A program made the position numbers and the translations under genes. 20,022 nt of DNA from a virus. Under the pieces are notes generated by a model. That model did no database searches. It saw only the letters and a program-made list of their open reading frames with translations, and was not told the origin of the DNA. Positions 7,911 through 15,097 of this stretch are shown here, piece after piece. How positions within the stretch are numbered: position 1 is the stretch's first letter; every line of letters begins with the position of its first letter. The stretch is taken from the IMG/VR virus record IMGVR_UViG_3300030109_000430, positions 1 through 20,022 of that record. The stretch is one strand, 5' to 3'.

Positions 7911-9244
7911 TATATTCTAGGTTGCCCTTTACTTTTTTCTGATTTTAAGTGCATTTCAACCATTTCGTCAAGCGTTGGTTGTTTATATAAATTTTCTAGT
8001 GGGTCAATTTCTTTTGGTTTTGGTTTAATATTTTTATATGCCATAGCTAAATATCTAAAGCTATCGCTTGCGTGTGATGCCCAATTATGTAAAGGAGTTC
8101 TTTTAAAAACTCGTTTTATATCGTCCCATTCTCTTTGATAATTTCTTAACGCATTTAATCCATCTTCGCATTTTTCTTGGTCAAAATAGCAATGTTGTAA
8201 TAATAATCGTGCTGCATTAATGCCATCATCAACTTTATGGCTAGGAACTATGCGTGGTTTTCTACCCATGTTTAATAATGTTTCTGCTCTTGTTCTACCT
8301 GTGCCTAATTCTCTAACTTTAGCATCATGTGGTAAATAATCATCTCCCCAATAGCTATAAGGCAATTCTTCCATCATCTTAACGTAATGATCTAAGCCTA
8401 CTCCGCCACTTTCATAATAATCAATTATTCTTATTTCACCCATAGTAACTTGGAAAAACCATAAAGCACAACTATCAGATATACCTAAATCCCATGCTAC
8501 ATGCACAGGCAATGCTTCGTCATATTCTACTTTTGTTATTCTACCTTCTTGTTCTGCTTCTATAACAAGATTACCATAATATGCACCTTTAATAGCCGCA
8601 GCCCAACTACATTCAAACTCTTGCATATATTCATCTTCACCCATTTGTTGTTTAGCAGCTTCTAATTCTTTAGGGTCTACAACTTGTGTTTCTGATGCTC
8701 GGTATATAACTCTATACCAATCAGGGTCATGTTTAGAATCTTCGTATAATCGCCAAAACTGGTTACGTCCTTTCGGTGTACCAATAAATATTGCCCAGCC
8801 TTTTCTATCTACTAATGCTGGTCTTACAACTTCCGACCATACTCTAGGACTCATATCGGCATATTCATCTAGTATTACGCCATCAAGATATATACCACGC
8901 AACGCATCTGGATCATCACCAGCTCCATACAATCGTATTCGACTACCATTTAATAAATCTACTCTTAGTTCTGATTGATTAATCTTAGTTCCCGGAATAT
9001 CTCTGGTATAATATACAAGATAATCCCAAGCTACTGCTTTTGCTTGTCGGTAATACGGAGCAATATACGCATAACGTCCATCACTACGTTCTGTTTTTAA
9101 TTCTAATGCTTTACGCAATAACTCCGTAACAGCATACACAGACTTTCCCCAACGTCTATGCGATACACAGATTTTAAATCTTTTATTATTCTGATGCAGT
9201 TTTGCCTGTAATGGTCTAGGCGTATATGGTATTGTTATATGCAT
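7910..9244 (-). CDS. terL: Terminase large subunit (packaging ATPase/nuclease)
   Basis: A 444-residue protein with both terminase domains. The N-terminal ATPase has a Walker A variant HRRWGKS at residues 29-35, a Walker B segment VILDE at about 123-127, and a coupling motif AIFIGTPKGR at about 151-160. The C-terminal RNase-H-fold nuclease shows the expected acidic residues: Asp in VAWDLGISDS (252), Asp in YLPHDAKVREL (307) and Asp in ASHASDSFRYLAMAY (about 403). It cuts concatemeric phage DNA and drives it through the portal. It is directly upstream of the portal and downstream of three small genes and the HTH small-terminase candidate. The frame is complete. Confidence 0.95.
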   Translation of the reverse strand: MHITIPYTPRPLQAKLHQNNKRFKICVSHRRWGKSVYAVTELLRKALELKTERSDGRYAYIAPYYRQAKAVAWDYLVYYTRDIPGTKINQSELRVDLLNGSRIRLYGAGDDPDALRGIYLDGVILDEYADMSPRVWSEVVRPALVDRKGWAIFIGTPKGRNQFWRLYEDSKHDPDWYRVIYRASETQVVDPKELEAAKQQMGEDEYMQEFECSWAAAIKGAYYGNLVIEAEQEGRITKVEYDEALPVHVAWDLGISDSCALWFFQVTMGEIRIIDYYESGGVGLDHYVKMMEELPYSYWGDDYLPHDAKVRELGTGRTRAETLLNMGRKPRIVPSHKVDDGINAARLLLQHCYFDQEKCEDGLNALRNYQREWDDIKRVFKRTPLHNWASHASDSFRYLAMAYKNIKPKPKEIDPLENLYKQPTLDEMVEMHLKSEKSKGQPRI

Positions 9245-9391
9245 TTACGCTTTAGCTGTTTTTGCAGCTTTTTTAAAAGCAAGAGATGTTGGTCTACCTT
9301 TTTGCCCTACCTTTTTCATTTTTTCATTGCTACCCGCTTTTATTCTTTTTCTTTTAGCGTGTATATTTGCATATAATCCACGTCTTGCCAT
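9245..9391 (-). CDS. Small basic protein (48 aa), ARRGLYANIHAKRKRIKAGS family
   Basis: A 48-residue strongly basic peptide, MARRGLYANIHAKRKRIKAG and onward to KKAAKTAKA. The ATG at 9391 is chosen because GGGAGG lies six bases before it; a longer TTG-started form would reach into the previous gene and has no such site. I recall near-identical short peptides beside terminase or portal genes in marine and other podovirus-type phages, with no assigned function. Its charge suggests it binds DNA or RNA, or neutralises DNA in the capsid. It ends directly before the large terminase start. Confidence 0.8.
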   Translation of the reverse strand: MARRGLYANIHAKRKRIKAGSNEKMKKVGQKGRPTSLAFKKAAKTAKA

Positions 9392-9401
9392 ATTATCCTC
9401 C

Positions 9402-9671
9402 CTAAGATTTTTTATGTTTGTTTGCAAAGTTTCTAGCAGCTGTTACACTACCAAAACCCCATTTTTTTAAAGCTAACGCTTTACGAGTAGGATTACCTTT
9501 TGCATCTTTCATTGGTCCTGCCATACCACTAAAACGTGCTGCAAACGATACCCTTCTCGGATTTGTTCCTTTGTTTAACGGAGCTTTTAAATTACTGCCA
9601 GTAGTTCTATTTAAATGCGCTCTCCCTTTAGCCGATAACCCACCACTTGGACTTTTATGAATTTTCTTCAT
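9402..9671 (-). CDS. Small basic conserved phage protein (DUF6321-like)
   Basis: An 89-residue Lys/Arg/Gly-rich protein. It begins MKKIHKSPSGGLSAKGRAHL, continues RRVSFAARFSGMAGPMKDAKG and NPTRKALALKKWGF, a pattern I recall as a domain of unknown function (I believe DUF6321) in uncultured marine phages. No enzyme motif is present. It overlaps the end of the small-terminase candidate by 17 nt and precedes another basic peptide, so a packaging or nucleoid role is possible, but this is inference from position and charge. Confidence 0.78.
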   Translation of the reverse strand: MKKIHKSPSGGLSAKGRAHLNRTTGSNLKAPLNKGTNPRRVSFAARFSGMAGPMKDAKGNPTRKALALKKWGFGSVTAARNFANKHKKS

Positions 9672-10035
9672 GTTGCACTTCCTCCACTACCTTCATTTCC
9701 TTCGGTGGGTCTAATGAAAAACTTACACTTATCTGATTAGGTATTCCCTCATGCTCCACCTTTTCCGTAAAACCTGCTTTTGTTTTTGCTAAAAATATAG
9801 CTGATATAGTATCACCTTTCATGGCTTTACTATACAATTTAGAACCTAAAGACATTACTAATCTTTCTCTACCAGTTTCTAATGCGTGTTTAAAATACTT
9901 GCGTAATGTTTTAGGACTACAACCTACTAATTTAGATATTTGTTCATGATTTAAACCAAACGCTACTCCTAAAGAACATATCCTTTCAGTTTCAGGCGTT
10001 GGCTCAAATGTAGGTCTACCAAATTTATCACTCAT
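9655..10035 (-). CDS. Probable terminase small subunit (HTH protein)
   Basis: A 126-residue protein whose N-terminal half holds a clear helix-turn-helix (AFGLNHEQISKLVGCSPKTL then RKYFKHALETGRE, about residues 27-58). The middle (LYSKAMKGDTISAIFLAKTKAGF) is helical, as in small-terminase oligomerisation regions, and the C-terminal tail is acidic (VVEEVQHEENS). Small terminases recognise the packaging site on phage DNA and regulate the large subunit. It lies upstream of the large terminase with two small genes between. It overlaps the methyltransferase stop by 8 nt. An alternative is a transcription regulator with the same fold. Confidence 0.68.
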   Translation of the reverse strand: MSDKFGRPTFEPTPETERICSLGVAFGLNHEQISKLVGCSPKTLRKYFKHALETGRERLVMSLGSKLYSKAMKGDTISAIFLAKTKAGFTEKVEHEGIPNQISVSFSLDPPKEMKVVEEVQHEENS

Positions 10036-11230
10036 TTATTAACTCTCCTTTACTACCTGTAAAGTTCTCCCATCTTTTTACTATAACATCACAATATTTA
10101 GGGTCTAGTTCCATTAATCTTGCTTTTCTATTTGTCTTTTCACAGGCTATCACAGTGCTTCCTGAACCTCCAAAACAATCTAAAACAATATCTTCTCTTT
10201 TACTACTATTGTTTATTGCTCTTTCAACTAAAGCTACTGGTTTTTGTGTCCCATGAACATATTCTGTTGTTTTATCTCTATTAATTGACCATAGATCAAA
10301 ATCTGATTTGTCTCCCTTTTTAAAATTCCCACCTTTAATGTATAAAATAAATTCACATTGTCTTCTGTATTTCATGTAGCCTAAACCTGCGTTTTTCTTA
10401 TCCCAAACTATAACTGCGTCTATCTTTTTTCCTAATTTTTCTATTATATCTAAAAATGGTTTTTGTTTAAGTGGAGATACACAAATATAAACATCTGCGT
10501 CTTGTTTTATGTATGAAAATGTTAAAGCTAGTAAAGAGCCTAATTCATCCCCTTCTAAAGTATCGTTTAATATTTTGCCGTATGTTTTTTTTTCAACGAC
10601 TTGTGTTCTTCCTCCTGAGTAGTTTATACCATAAGGAGGATCAGTAAATATCATATCGGCTTGCTCTGGACATAACTTATCTAAATTATCCACCATAGTA
10701 GAATCGCCACACATTAACCTATGATCACCTAGTTGCCATATATCGCCTAATTTAGTAACAGGCTCAATAGGTGGCTCTGGCACTTCATCTTCATCAGTTA
10801 AACCCTCAAACTCTTTTAATAAAAAACCATTAAGTTCTATATCATTAAAACCTAATAATGATATATCAAAATCATCATCAGACAACTCGCCTATTTCTAA
10901 AGCTAATATATTTTCGTCCCACCCTGCATTTGTGGCTAACTGGTTATCCGCTATTACATACGCCTTCTTTTGTTTTTCTGATAAATGGCTTAACCTTAAA
11001 CAAGGCACTTCTTTAATACCCATTTTTTTAGACGCTAACACCCTACCATGACCAGCTATTATTTCATTATTTTTATCTAATAGCACAGGATTAGTAAAAC
11101 CAAATTCTTTTATACTATTTTCAATTTGAGTAATTTGTTCTTTACTATGCGTCCTACTGTTATTTCTATAGGCAGTTAATTTTGTAGGATTTATCATTTC
11201 AATATTACTACTCATATTTTTTGGTAACAT
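10028..11230 (-). CDS. ParB-domain DNA methyltransferase (N6-adenine/N4-cytosine)
   Basis: A 400-residue two-domain protein. Residues about 12-130 form a ParB/sulfiredoxin-like domain (INPTKLTAYRNNSRTHSKEQ, GFTNPVLL, then IIAGHGRVLASKKMGIKEVP). The rest is an amino-methyltransferase with the catalytic DPPY at 197-200 (FTDPPYGINYSG) and the AdoMet-binding DCFGGSGS at about 351-358. Catalytic motif before AdoMet motif is the beta-class order, with the target-recognition region between. Such proteins methylate A or C in short sites and protect phage DNA from host restriction. No partner restriction enzyme is visible. The first ATG is weakly supported; Met6 (11215) is a possible start. The ParB domain lacks the central HTH that real ParB uses to read parS. 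Confidence 0.9.
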   Translation of the reverse strand: MLPKNMSSNIEMINPTKLTAYRNNSRTHSKEQITQIENSIKEFGFTNPVLLDKNNEIIAGHGRVLASKKMGIKEVPCLRLSHLSEKQKKAYVIADNQLATNAGWDENILALEIGELSDDDFDISLLGFNDIELNGFLLKEFEGLTDEDEVPEPPIEPVTKLGDIWQLGDHRLMCGDSTMVDNLDKLCPEQADMIFTDPPYGINYSGGRTQVVEKKTYGKILNDTLEGDELGSLLALTFSYIKQDADVYICVSPLKQKPFLDIIEKLGKKIDAVIVWDKKNAGLGYMKYRRQCEFILYIKGGNFKKGDKSDFDLWSINRDKTTEYVHGTQKPVALVERAINNSSKREDIVLDCFGGSGSTVIACEKTNRKARLMELDPKYCDVIVKRWENFTGSKGELINE

Positions 11231-11291
11231 AACACATTACTCATTGTCAATTTTTTTAAACCAAAATATTATTTTTTAAAATACACAAAAT

Positions 11292-11323
11292 ATTATATAT
11301 TTAGGTACGAGTATTAATACCTA
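11292..11323 (-). promoter_or_regulatory. Candidate late promoter with dyad at the -35 region
   Basis: On the minus strand a TATAAT hexamer (11292-11297) lies about 60 nt upstream of the methyltransferase start. No good TTGACA precedes it at 17 nt; instead an inverted repeat TAGGTA…TACCTA (11302-11307 and 11318-11323) enclosing the palindrome GTATTAATAC occupies that position. This would fit an activator-dependent late promoter for the packaging and head operon. The support is motif placement only. Confidence 0.3.
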
Positions 11324-11347
11324 GAGCCCACCACTAGCCGACCCCTA

Positions 11348-11391
11348 CCTTCGATTGAAATAAAATAAAACTATTTCGTTTATATCGGAGG
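11348..11391 (+). other. Long hairpin in the non-coding region
   Basis: CCTTCGAT (11348-11355) pairs with ATCGGAGG (11384-11391), with one G-U pair if the plus strand is transcribed, and an inner stem GAAATA (11357-11362) pairs with TATTTC (11372-11377). A further outer GACCC/GGGTC pair (11340-11344 and 11390-11394) is an alternative closing stem. The structure pairs slightly better as plus-strand RNA than as minus-strand RNA. It could be a small RNA, or a DNA structure at an origin or packaging site. Confidence 0.45.
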
Positions 11392-11502
11392 GTCCCCTAT
11401 CCCTTCCCTAAAGCTATAGATATATTATTATATACGTTAAGGTTAACTGTTATTAACTACTAAGGTTTATATTACCTAGCCTCTCTTATGTTTTTAAATT
11501 AA

Positions 11503-11549
11503 CTTGGCGTTATAGCTTGCCATTAGTAATCGCCCAGAAACGCCTCAAG
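11503..11549. other. Bulged hairpin in the non-coding region
   Basis: CTTGGCGTT (11503-11511) pairs with AACGCC (11539-11544) and, after a 2-nt bulge, AAG (11547-11549), giving 9 base pairs around a 27-nt loop. Flanking TTTAA and TTAA can extend the stem. No T-run follows on either strand, so it does not look like an intrinsic terminator. Confidence 0.45.
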
Positions 11550-11707
11550 GTTTAACGCTACGTTGTTTGCCTAACTGTCTTGCCCTCCGTTAGCCCACTC
11601 GCCTTGCGTGGTCATGACTGTTATTTTAAACTGCCTATTAAATTATTTTATAGGTTCTTTTTTTGTTAAGGTATATTAACACGAATTTACTATCGTACCC
11701 CTAACAA

Positions 11708-12223
11708 CTATCCATGCGTATTTAATATATTAACAGCTATATTATGATCTTTATTATCATCAATAGAACTAAATTTATCTATGACTTTAGTATTACTTTC
11801 TTTCTCTAACTCTATATTGCTTATGCTTTGCTTATGCAAACTGTTAGCATTTGCTTGAGTAGTTTGGCTTCTATACTTACGTTTAGCAATTACTCCTTGT
11901 TTACCTGCTTTACTTCTTTGTGTTCGTATACCATCAATTTTATTCTTTTCCTTTAATAACCTCTTATTACTAAAGAACCCATCATTATCTACTGGCATAA
12001 ATAAAGGTTCTAATTCTTCGGTCCATAACTTAGTCCACTTTTTCCCTTCAGAAGCATAGCCACATATCTTATGAGCATGTCTATATTGTAGAGTACAATC
12101 ACGCTCTAAAAACATACGACAGAGGAGCTTTATATAACACCCAACGGCTTCATTACTTAAATGGTTAGTATCTACTAAGAAGTCTGCACAATAGAGTCCA
12201 AAGAAGAATGATTTTTCTTTCAT
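11708..12223 (-). CDS. DUF1376-like replication protein
   Basis: A 171-residue protein whose N-terminal 100 residues match the DUF1376 pattern: FFFGLYCADFLVDTNHLSNE followed by AVGCYIKLLCRMF, and later FFSNKRLLKEKNK. This winged-helix-like domain occurs in phage and prophage replication-initiation proteins and in YdaU-type prophage proteins. The C-terminal 70 residues are polar, Ser/Asn/Lys-rich and probably disordered. It is the last gene of the replication module, next to the structured non-coding region, so it may act at an origin there. The start overlaps the preceding HTH gene by four bases (ATGA), with AAAGGAAAG as ribosome-binding site. Confidence 0.7.
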   Translation of the reverse strand: MKEKSFFFGLYCADFLVDTNHLSNEAVGCYIKLLCRMFLERDCTLQYRHAHKICGYASEGKKWTKLWTEELEPLFMPVDNDGFFSNKRLLKEKNKIDGIRTQRSKAGKQGVIAKRKYRSQTTQANANSLHKQSISNIELEKESNTKVIDKFSSIDDNKDHNIAVNILNTHG

Positions 12224-12429
12224 AGTTCTTTCCTTTCATATGTATCATTAAGAGCTTCTACTATTGTATTGTAATCACAATCACATGCCGATTTAATCTT
12301 TTGCATTAAATGATAACTAGGTACTCTGCGTCCAGCTATTAGATGGCATATCATTCCTTCTGATACACCAACTTTCTTTGCAAAACTACGTTGTGTATGA
12401 TTCTTTAATATTAATTCTTTTAAACTCAT
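12220..12429 (-). CDS. Xre/Cro-type HTH regulator (69 aa)
   Basis: A 69-residue protein beginning MSLKELILKN. The start at 12429 is chosen because AGAAAGGATA lies just before it; the open frame extends 19 codons further into the previous gene without such a site. Residues about 11-45 form a Cro/C1-type helix-turn-helix (RSFAKKVGVSEGMICHLIAG then RRVPSYHLMQKI). It probably binds operator DNA as a dimer and may control early or replication genes; its target cannot be seen. It may also be a replication accessory factor, given the DUF1376-like gene it overlaps. Confidence 0.75.
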   Translation of the reverse strand: MSLKELILKNHTQRSFAKKVGVSEGMICHLIAGRRVPSYHLMQKIKSACDCDYNTIVEALNDTYERKEL

Positions 12430-12451
12430 ATCTTTATCCTTTCTTAATTTA

Positions 12452-13246
12452 TTAAACTCCACACATACCTTCATCACAGATGTCATTAAACATATCCATT
12501 TGGTCTTTATGTGGGTCTAGTTCTGCTTCATCTAATGGAACACAATCTTTATGTAAATACGCTTCAACATCTTTATAACGAATTTTATTTCTAATTTCTT
12601 TGTCAAATTTAATTAGTTGTGCCCATTCTTCTGGGTCTTTTTTATGTCGTAACCAAGAACTATTTGAATTAAATGGGCAATACGTACAAGCTGATTTATC
12701 TGGTATAGGGTGATTATTGTTTTTTAACCAGTTGTAACAATCTATCCTAGAAAATTGTTTTTCTAAAACTAATGGATATTGATTGTCTATCCACCAATCT
12801 CTACTTCTAGCCATTCTTGACATTTCATCTTTAGATATGCCTATTAACATTTCTACTTTAGTATCTTTAGGCACTCTTTGATGTTTTTTTAATCCTAACA
12901 ACTCTCTAACTTTTCTCTGAATAGGGTATATTTTATACTCCCTAGTGCATTGTCGTCTACCAAAACCTTTTTCTTCTGTTACAGTATTTTTAGTAAATAC
13001 AGGTATTTTTAAAAAATTACTATCTAAGCTATCTTGTTTTAAATTACCATTATCTACAATGTATAAAGGATAAGATAATTTTCCTTTTAAATAATCTAAC
13101 CATTTATAAACTTCTTTTGGTTCATCTTTAGTATCAGCAAATATTGCACAATCAACCATTGGAACTTCTCCATACTCTATCATTAAAGCTAATGTGCTAC
13201 TCTGTACTCCGGCTCCTAATGATAATATTCTTAATTGTTTAACCAT
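12452..13246 (-). CDS. PAPS-reductase-like adenine nucleotide alpha-hydrolase
   Basis: A 264-residue member of the ATP-pyrophosphatase/PAPS-reductase superfamily. The PP-loop is SLGAGVQSS at residues 9-17. The sequence then shows AIFADTKDEPKEVYKWL, GRRQCTREYKIYPI (Cys100), LIGISKDEMSRMARSRDWW and SACTYCPF (Cys187 and Cys190). The three cysteines could bind a metal or iron-sulfur cluster. These proteins activate substrates by adenylation; relatives include sulfur-transfer enzymes such as DndC and QueC-like enzymes. The real substrate here is unknown. The gene overlaps the helicase stop by 8 nt with AAAGGA before its ATG. Its place in the replication module hints at nucleotide or DNA modification rather than sulfate assimilation. 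Confidence 0.82.
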   Translation of the reverse strand: MVKQLRILSLGAGVQSSTLALMIEYGEVPMVDCAIFADTKDEPKEVYKWLDYLKGKLSYPLYIVDNGNLKQDSLDSNFLKIPVFTKNTVTEEKGFGRRQCTREYKIYPIQRKVRELLGLKKHQRVPKDTKVEMLIGISKDEMSRMARSRDWWIDNQYPLVLEKQFSRIDCYNWLKNNNHPIPDKSACTYCPFNSNSSWLRHKKDPEEWAQLIKFDKEIRNKIRYKDVEAYLHKDCVPLDEAELDPHKDQMDMFNDICDEGMCGV

Positions 13247-14735
13247 AAATATCCTTTCGATCTTTATTTATGTTAGCTGCCTTGTTCTCGCTTTCAAAAC
13301 AACCATTATCTACATTATAAGTCATATCCATTACTCTAGGATAACCAAGTTCTTCATAACGGGTTTTCCATATCGTTAGTTTACTCTCAGTATTACGACT
13401 TCCGTCATCATTTGTAAACTTAGGTCTCCATAAAGCCATTATATGATCTGGTTTATTATACCAATGGGCAGAGCCAGCTATGGAGTACGCTGTCGGTGCA
13501 GAATTAGCTATTTTAGCGTCTGGTTTAGCAGGGTGTGCTAATATCATTATGTGTATGTCTAATAACTTAGCTAATGTGCACATATCATCTAAACATCTAC
13601 CAATAAACTGTGTTTCACTACCTGTAGTAAATGATGGCATTTCTAACTTATTAAAGGGGTCTAATATAAAAGCACTAATGCCATATCTAGCTTTCATATC
13701 TCTTATTCTTTCACATACCCAATTAAACTCTGGTGCATTATTAGGGTGATTTAAAAAATAAAAATGATCTCTTATCCATTTATCCGCTTCTTCTGTTTGT
13801 GATGGGTACAGTTCATTTTCTAACTTTTTATGATAATAAGTGCGTAAATGTCTACGAACATAAGGTTTAACTCTTGTTTCTCCGCTAAACATACCTACAT
13901 TTACATTATACTTCATAACTATTTGCGCCCATAATTGTAAGGCAAAAGTAGTTTTACCATGACCCGGCATACCAGTAAACACACTCACCATACCACTACC
14001 AAACATGACTTTGTTATCCCAACCATCAAAATCAGGATTATATAATGTTATAGGCGCAGGTTCTGGTATTTCATCTAATGAATATACACCCTCAATAGGA
14101 AACTCTTGTAATGCTTCTTTTACTTGCCATTGTAGTTCTTCTTTACCTACCTTTTGCATAAATTCATTAATATCTTTAGTATCATCAGGTAATTCTACAA
14201 ACTTACAACGACCATGCCCTAATAAACCTGCTAAATCTGCTCTTAAAAATTTACCTGCATCATCATTATCTGTAAGTAAAACAAAACAATTTACATCATC
14301 TAAACCTTGTTCTAATCCGTCTAATACATATTTATATTTTCTTGAGCTATTTGGATCGTCTGTAGTAGTAGGAGGTGCGCCATTAGGTACACTTAATATA
14401 CTATCTATAGCAAAACCACTTTCTAATAAGGCACAAAGGTCAAATTCACCCTCCGTTATATATACTGTATCTAAATTTTTAGACTTTAAAACATTATCTA
14501 AATTATAAAATTGTTGCACACCTTGTGCTTGTTGTTTAAAGATTTTCTCTTTTATGGCTCTGGCTTTATAATTTACTCGTTCTCCTTTTAAATCATAATA
14601 ACCAAATACAATGGATTCTAATTTATCCTTACCATACTGTCCTTGTCCTGATTCTATTCGTAAATCTGTGAGGGTCTTTTGGCTGATTCCCCTCTTGTTT
14701 GCGAACTTTAGGACGTTGTCGCTGATATTCTTCAT
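13239..14735 (-). CDS. TOPRIM primase-DnaB-type helicase (T7 gp4/Twinkle-like), no zinc domain
   Basis: A 498-residue replicative primase-helicase. The N-terminal part (KLESIVFGYYDLKGERVNYK) matches the RNA-polymerase/TOPRIM section of T7 gp4, with TOPRIM residues Glu95 (ITEGEFD) and Asp156/Asp158 (LLTDNDDAG). The RecA-like helicase has Walker A GMPGHGKT (255-262), Walker B AFILDPFNKLE (about 354-364) and a later LAHPAKPD motif. It would unwind the fork and prime lagging strands as a hexamer. The usual N-terminal zinc-binding domain is missing and is encoded in another frame by the overlapping gene upstream. The ATG has GGAG nine bases before it, so separate translation is possible. Confidence 0.92.
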   Translation of the reverse strand: MKNISDNVLKFANKRGISQKTLTDLRIESGQGQYGKDKLESIVFGYYDLKGERVNYKARAIKEKIFKQQAQGVQQFYNLDNVLKSKNLDTVYITEGEFDLCALLESGFAIDSILSVPNGAPPTTTDDPNSSRKYKYVLDGLEQGLDDVNCFVLLTDNDDAGKFLRADLAGLLGHGRCKFVELPDDTKDINEFMQKVGKEELQWQVKEALQEFPIEGVYSLDEIPEPAPITLYNPDFDGWDNKVMFGSGMVSVFTGMPGHGKTTFALQLWAQIVMKYNVNVGMFSGETRVKPYVRRHLRTYYHKKLENELYPSQTEEADKWIRDHFYFLNHPNNAPEFNWVCERIRDMKARYGISAFILDPFNKLEMPSFTTGSETQFIGRCLDDMCTLAKLLDIHIMILAHPAKPDAKIANSAPTAYSIAGSAHWYNKPDHIMALWRPKFTNDDGSRNTESKLTIWKTRYEELGYPRVMDMTYNVDNGCFESENKAANINKDRKDIYG

Positions 14736-14907
14736 AAAATTCTGCTCCTTTAATATTACAATGGTGACAAAAATACACTACACAATCAGATTTTACTGTA
14801 ACTGATAAAGGTGTATCTCGTTTATTTTTAGTTCTAGTGTGTTGACAACTAGGGCAGGAATGCTTACCAGTTCTCTTAATTGCCAATACAAACTTTCTAT
14901 CCAGCAT
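14629..14907 (-). CDS. Primase zinc-binding domain protein (split from helicase)
   Basis: A 92-residue protein starting MLDRKFVLAIKRTGKHSCPS. It has CPSC at 18-21 and CHHC at 47-50, the four-cysteine zinc module that recognises priming sites in T7 gp4-type primases. After about residue 55 the sequence becomes Arg/Gln/Lys-rich and looks like an overlapping-frame tail; it overlaps the helicase gene by 107 nt in another frame. The domain normally lies on the same chain as TOPRIM-helicase. It may work as a separate subunit or be joined by a +1 frameshift near TTTT at the helicase start. The ATG at 14907 is used in preference to a TTG at 14922. Confidence 0.75.
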   Translation of the reverse strand: MLDRKFVLAIKRTGKHSCPSCQHTRTKNKRDTPLSVTVKSDCVVYFCHHCNIKGAEFYEEYQRQRPKVRKQEGNQPKDPHRFTNRIRTRTVW

Positions 14908-15097
14908 ATCGATACTCTGCAAAAGTTTTCTTTTTCACAGTTTTTCTAGTAGTTTCAATATTATGCCCATCTTGTCTTAAATCTAAAATACGAGCCGATA
15001 GTCTAAAACTCCCATATAATTCCAAAGCTTGTAACGGATTTATAGTTTTATGTTCTTTTAAATGAGCTAAAATTAAATCATTTTGTGTCTGTGTCAT
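14897..15097 (-). CDS. Small HTH-domain protein (66 aa)
   Basis: A 66-residue protein with a helix-turn-helix pattern (LILAHLKEHKTINPLQALEL, then GSFRLSARILDLRQDGHNIETT), close to the HTH_39 type often found in phage replication modules. The C-terminus is basic (RKTVKKKTFAEYRYAG). It probably binds DNA; whether as regulator or as replication helper is unknown. The ATG lies inside the end of the resolvase gene with GGGAG nine bases before it, and its stop overlaps the zinc-domain gene. Confidence 0.78.
   Translation of the reverse strand: MTQTQNDLILAHLKEHKTINPLQALELYGSFRLSARILDLRQDGHNIETTRKTVKKKTFAEYRYAG

Larger units (their letters stand above)
11231..11707. other. Structured non-coding region upstream of the late operon
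   Basis: About 477 bp without a convincing coding frame on either strand; the best frames are 14-21 codons and lack ribosome-binding sites. The stretch is locally G+C-richer than the genes around it and has C-rich plus-strand runs. It contains at least three nested or bulged hairpins, an exact 10-bp palindrome GTATTAATAC at 11311-11320, an 8-bp palindrome GTCATGAC at about 11611-11618, and repeated AAGGTT words at 11439, 11462 and 11547. It probably contains the promoter for the leftward late operon and may hold a replication origin, packaging site or small RNA. These roles are inference. Confidence 0.6.

Noticed and set aside
11245-11250. TTGACA on the minus strand just before the methyltransferase start
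   Set aside because: No acceptable -10 box lies 16-18 nt downstream; the only candidate is at 13 nt and would overlap the start codon.
11521-11535. Short likeness to a conserved 16S rRNA word (TAGTAATCGC)
   Set aside because: Only about 10 bases match and the flanks do not; it fits chance.
11634-11670. AT-rich hairpin followed by a T-run on the plus strand, like an intrinsic terminator
   Set aside because: The stem is short (5 bp plus a mismatch and 3 bp), almost all A-T, and points along the plus strand where no gene precedes it. On the minus strand there is no U-run after the hairpin.
11231-11707. Possible tRNA or attachment site in the non-coding region
   Set aside because: No cloverleaf with a T-loop GTTCRA word and a 7-bp acceptor stem could be drawn, and no integrase is present in the window.
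14005-14508. Long plus-strand reading frame of 167 codons
   Set aside because: It is antisense to the primase-helicase, whose TOPRIM and Walker motifs are intact, and has the Ser/Leu/Pro-rich look of a shadow frame with no ribosome-binding site.
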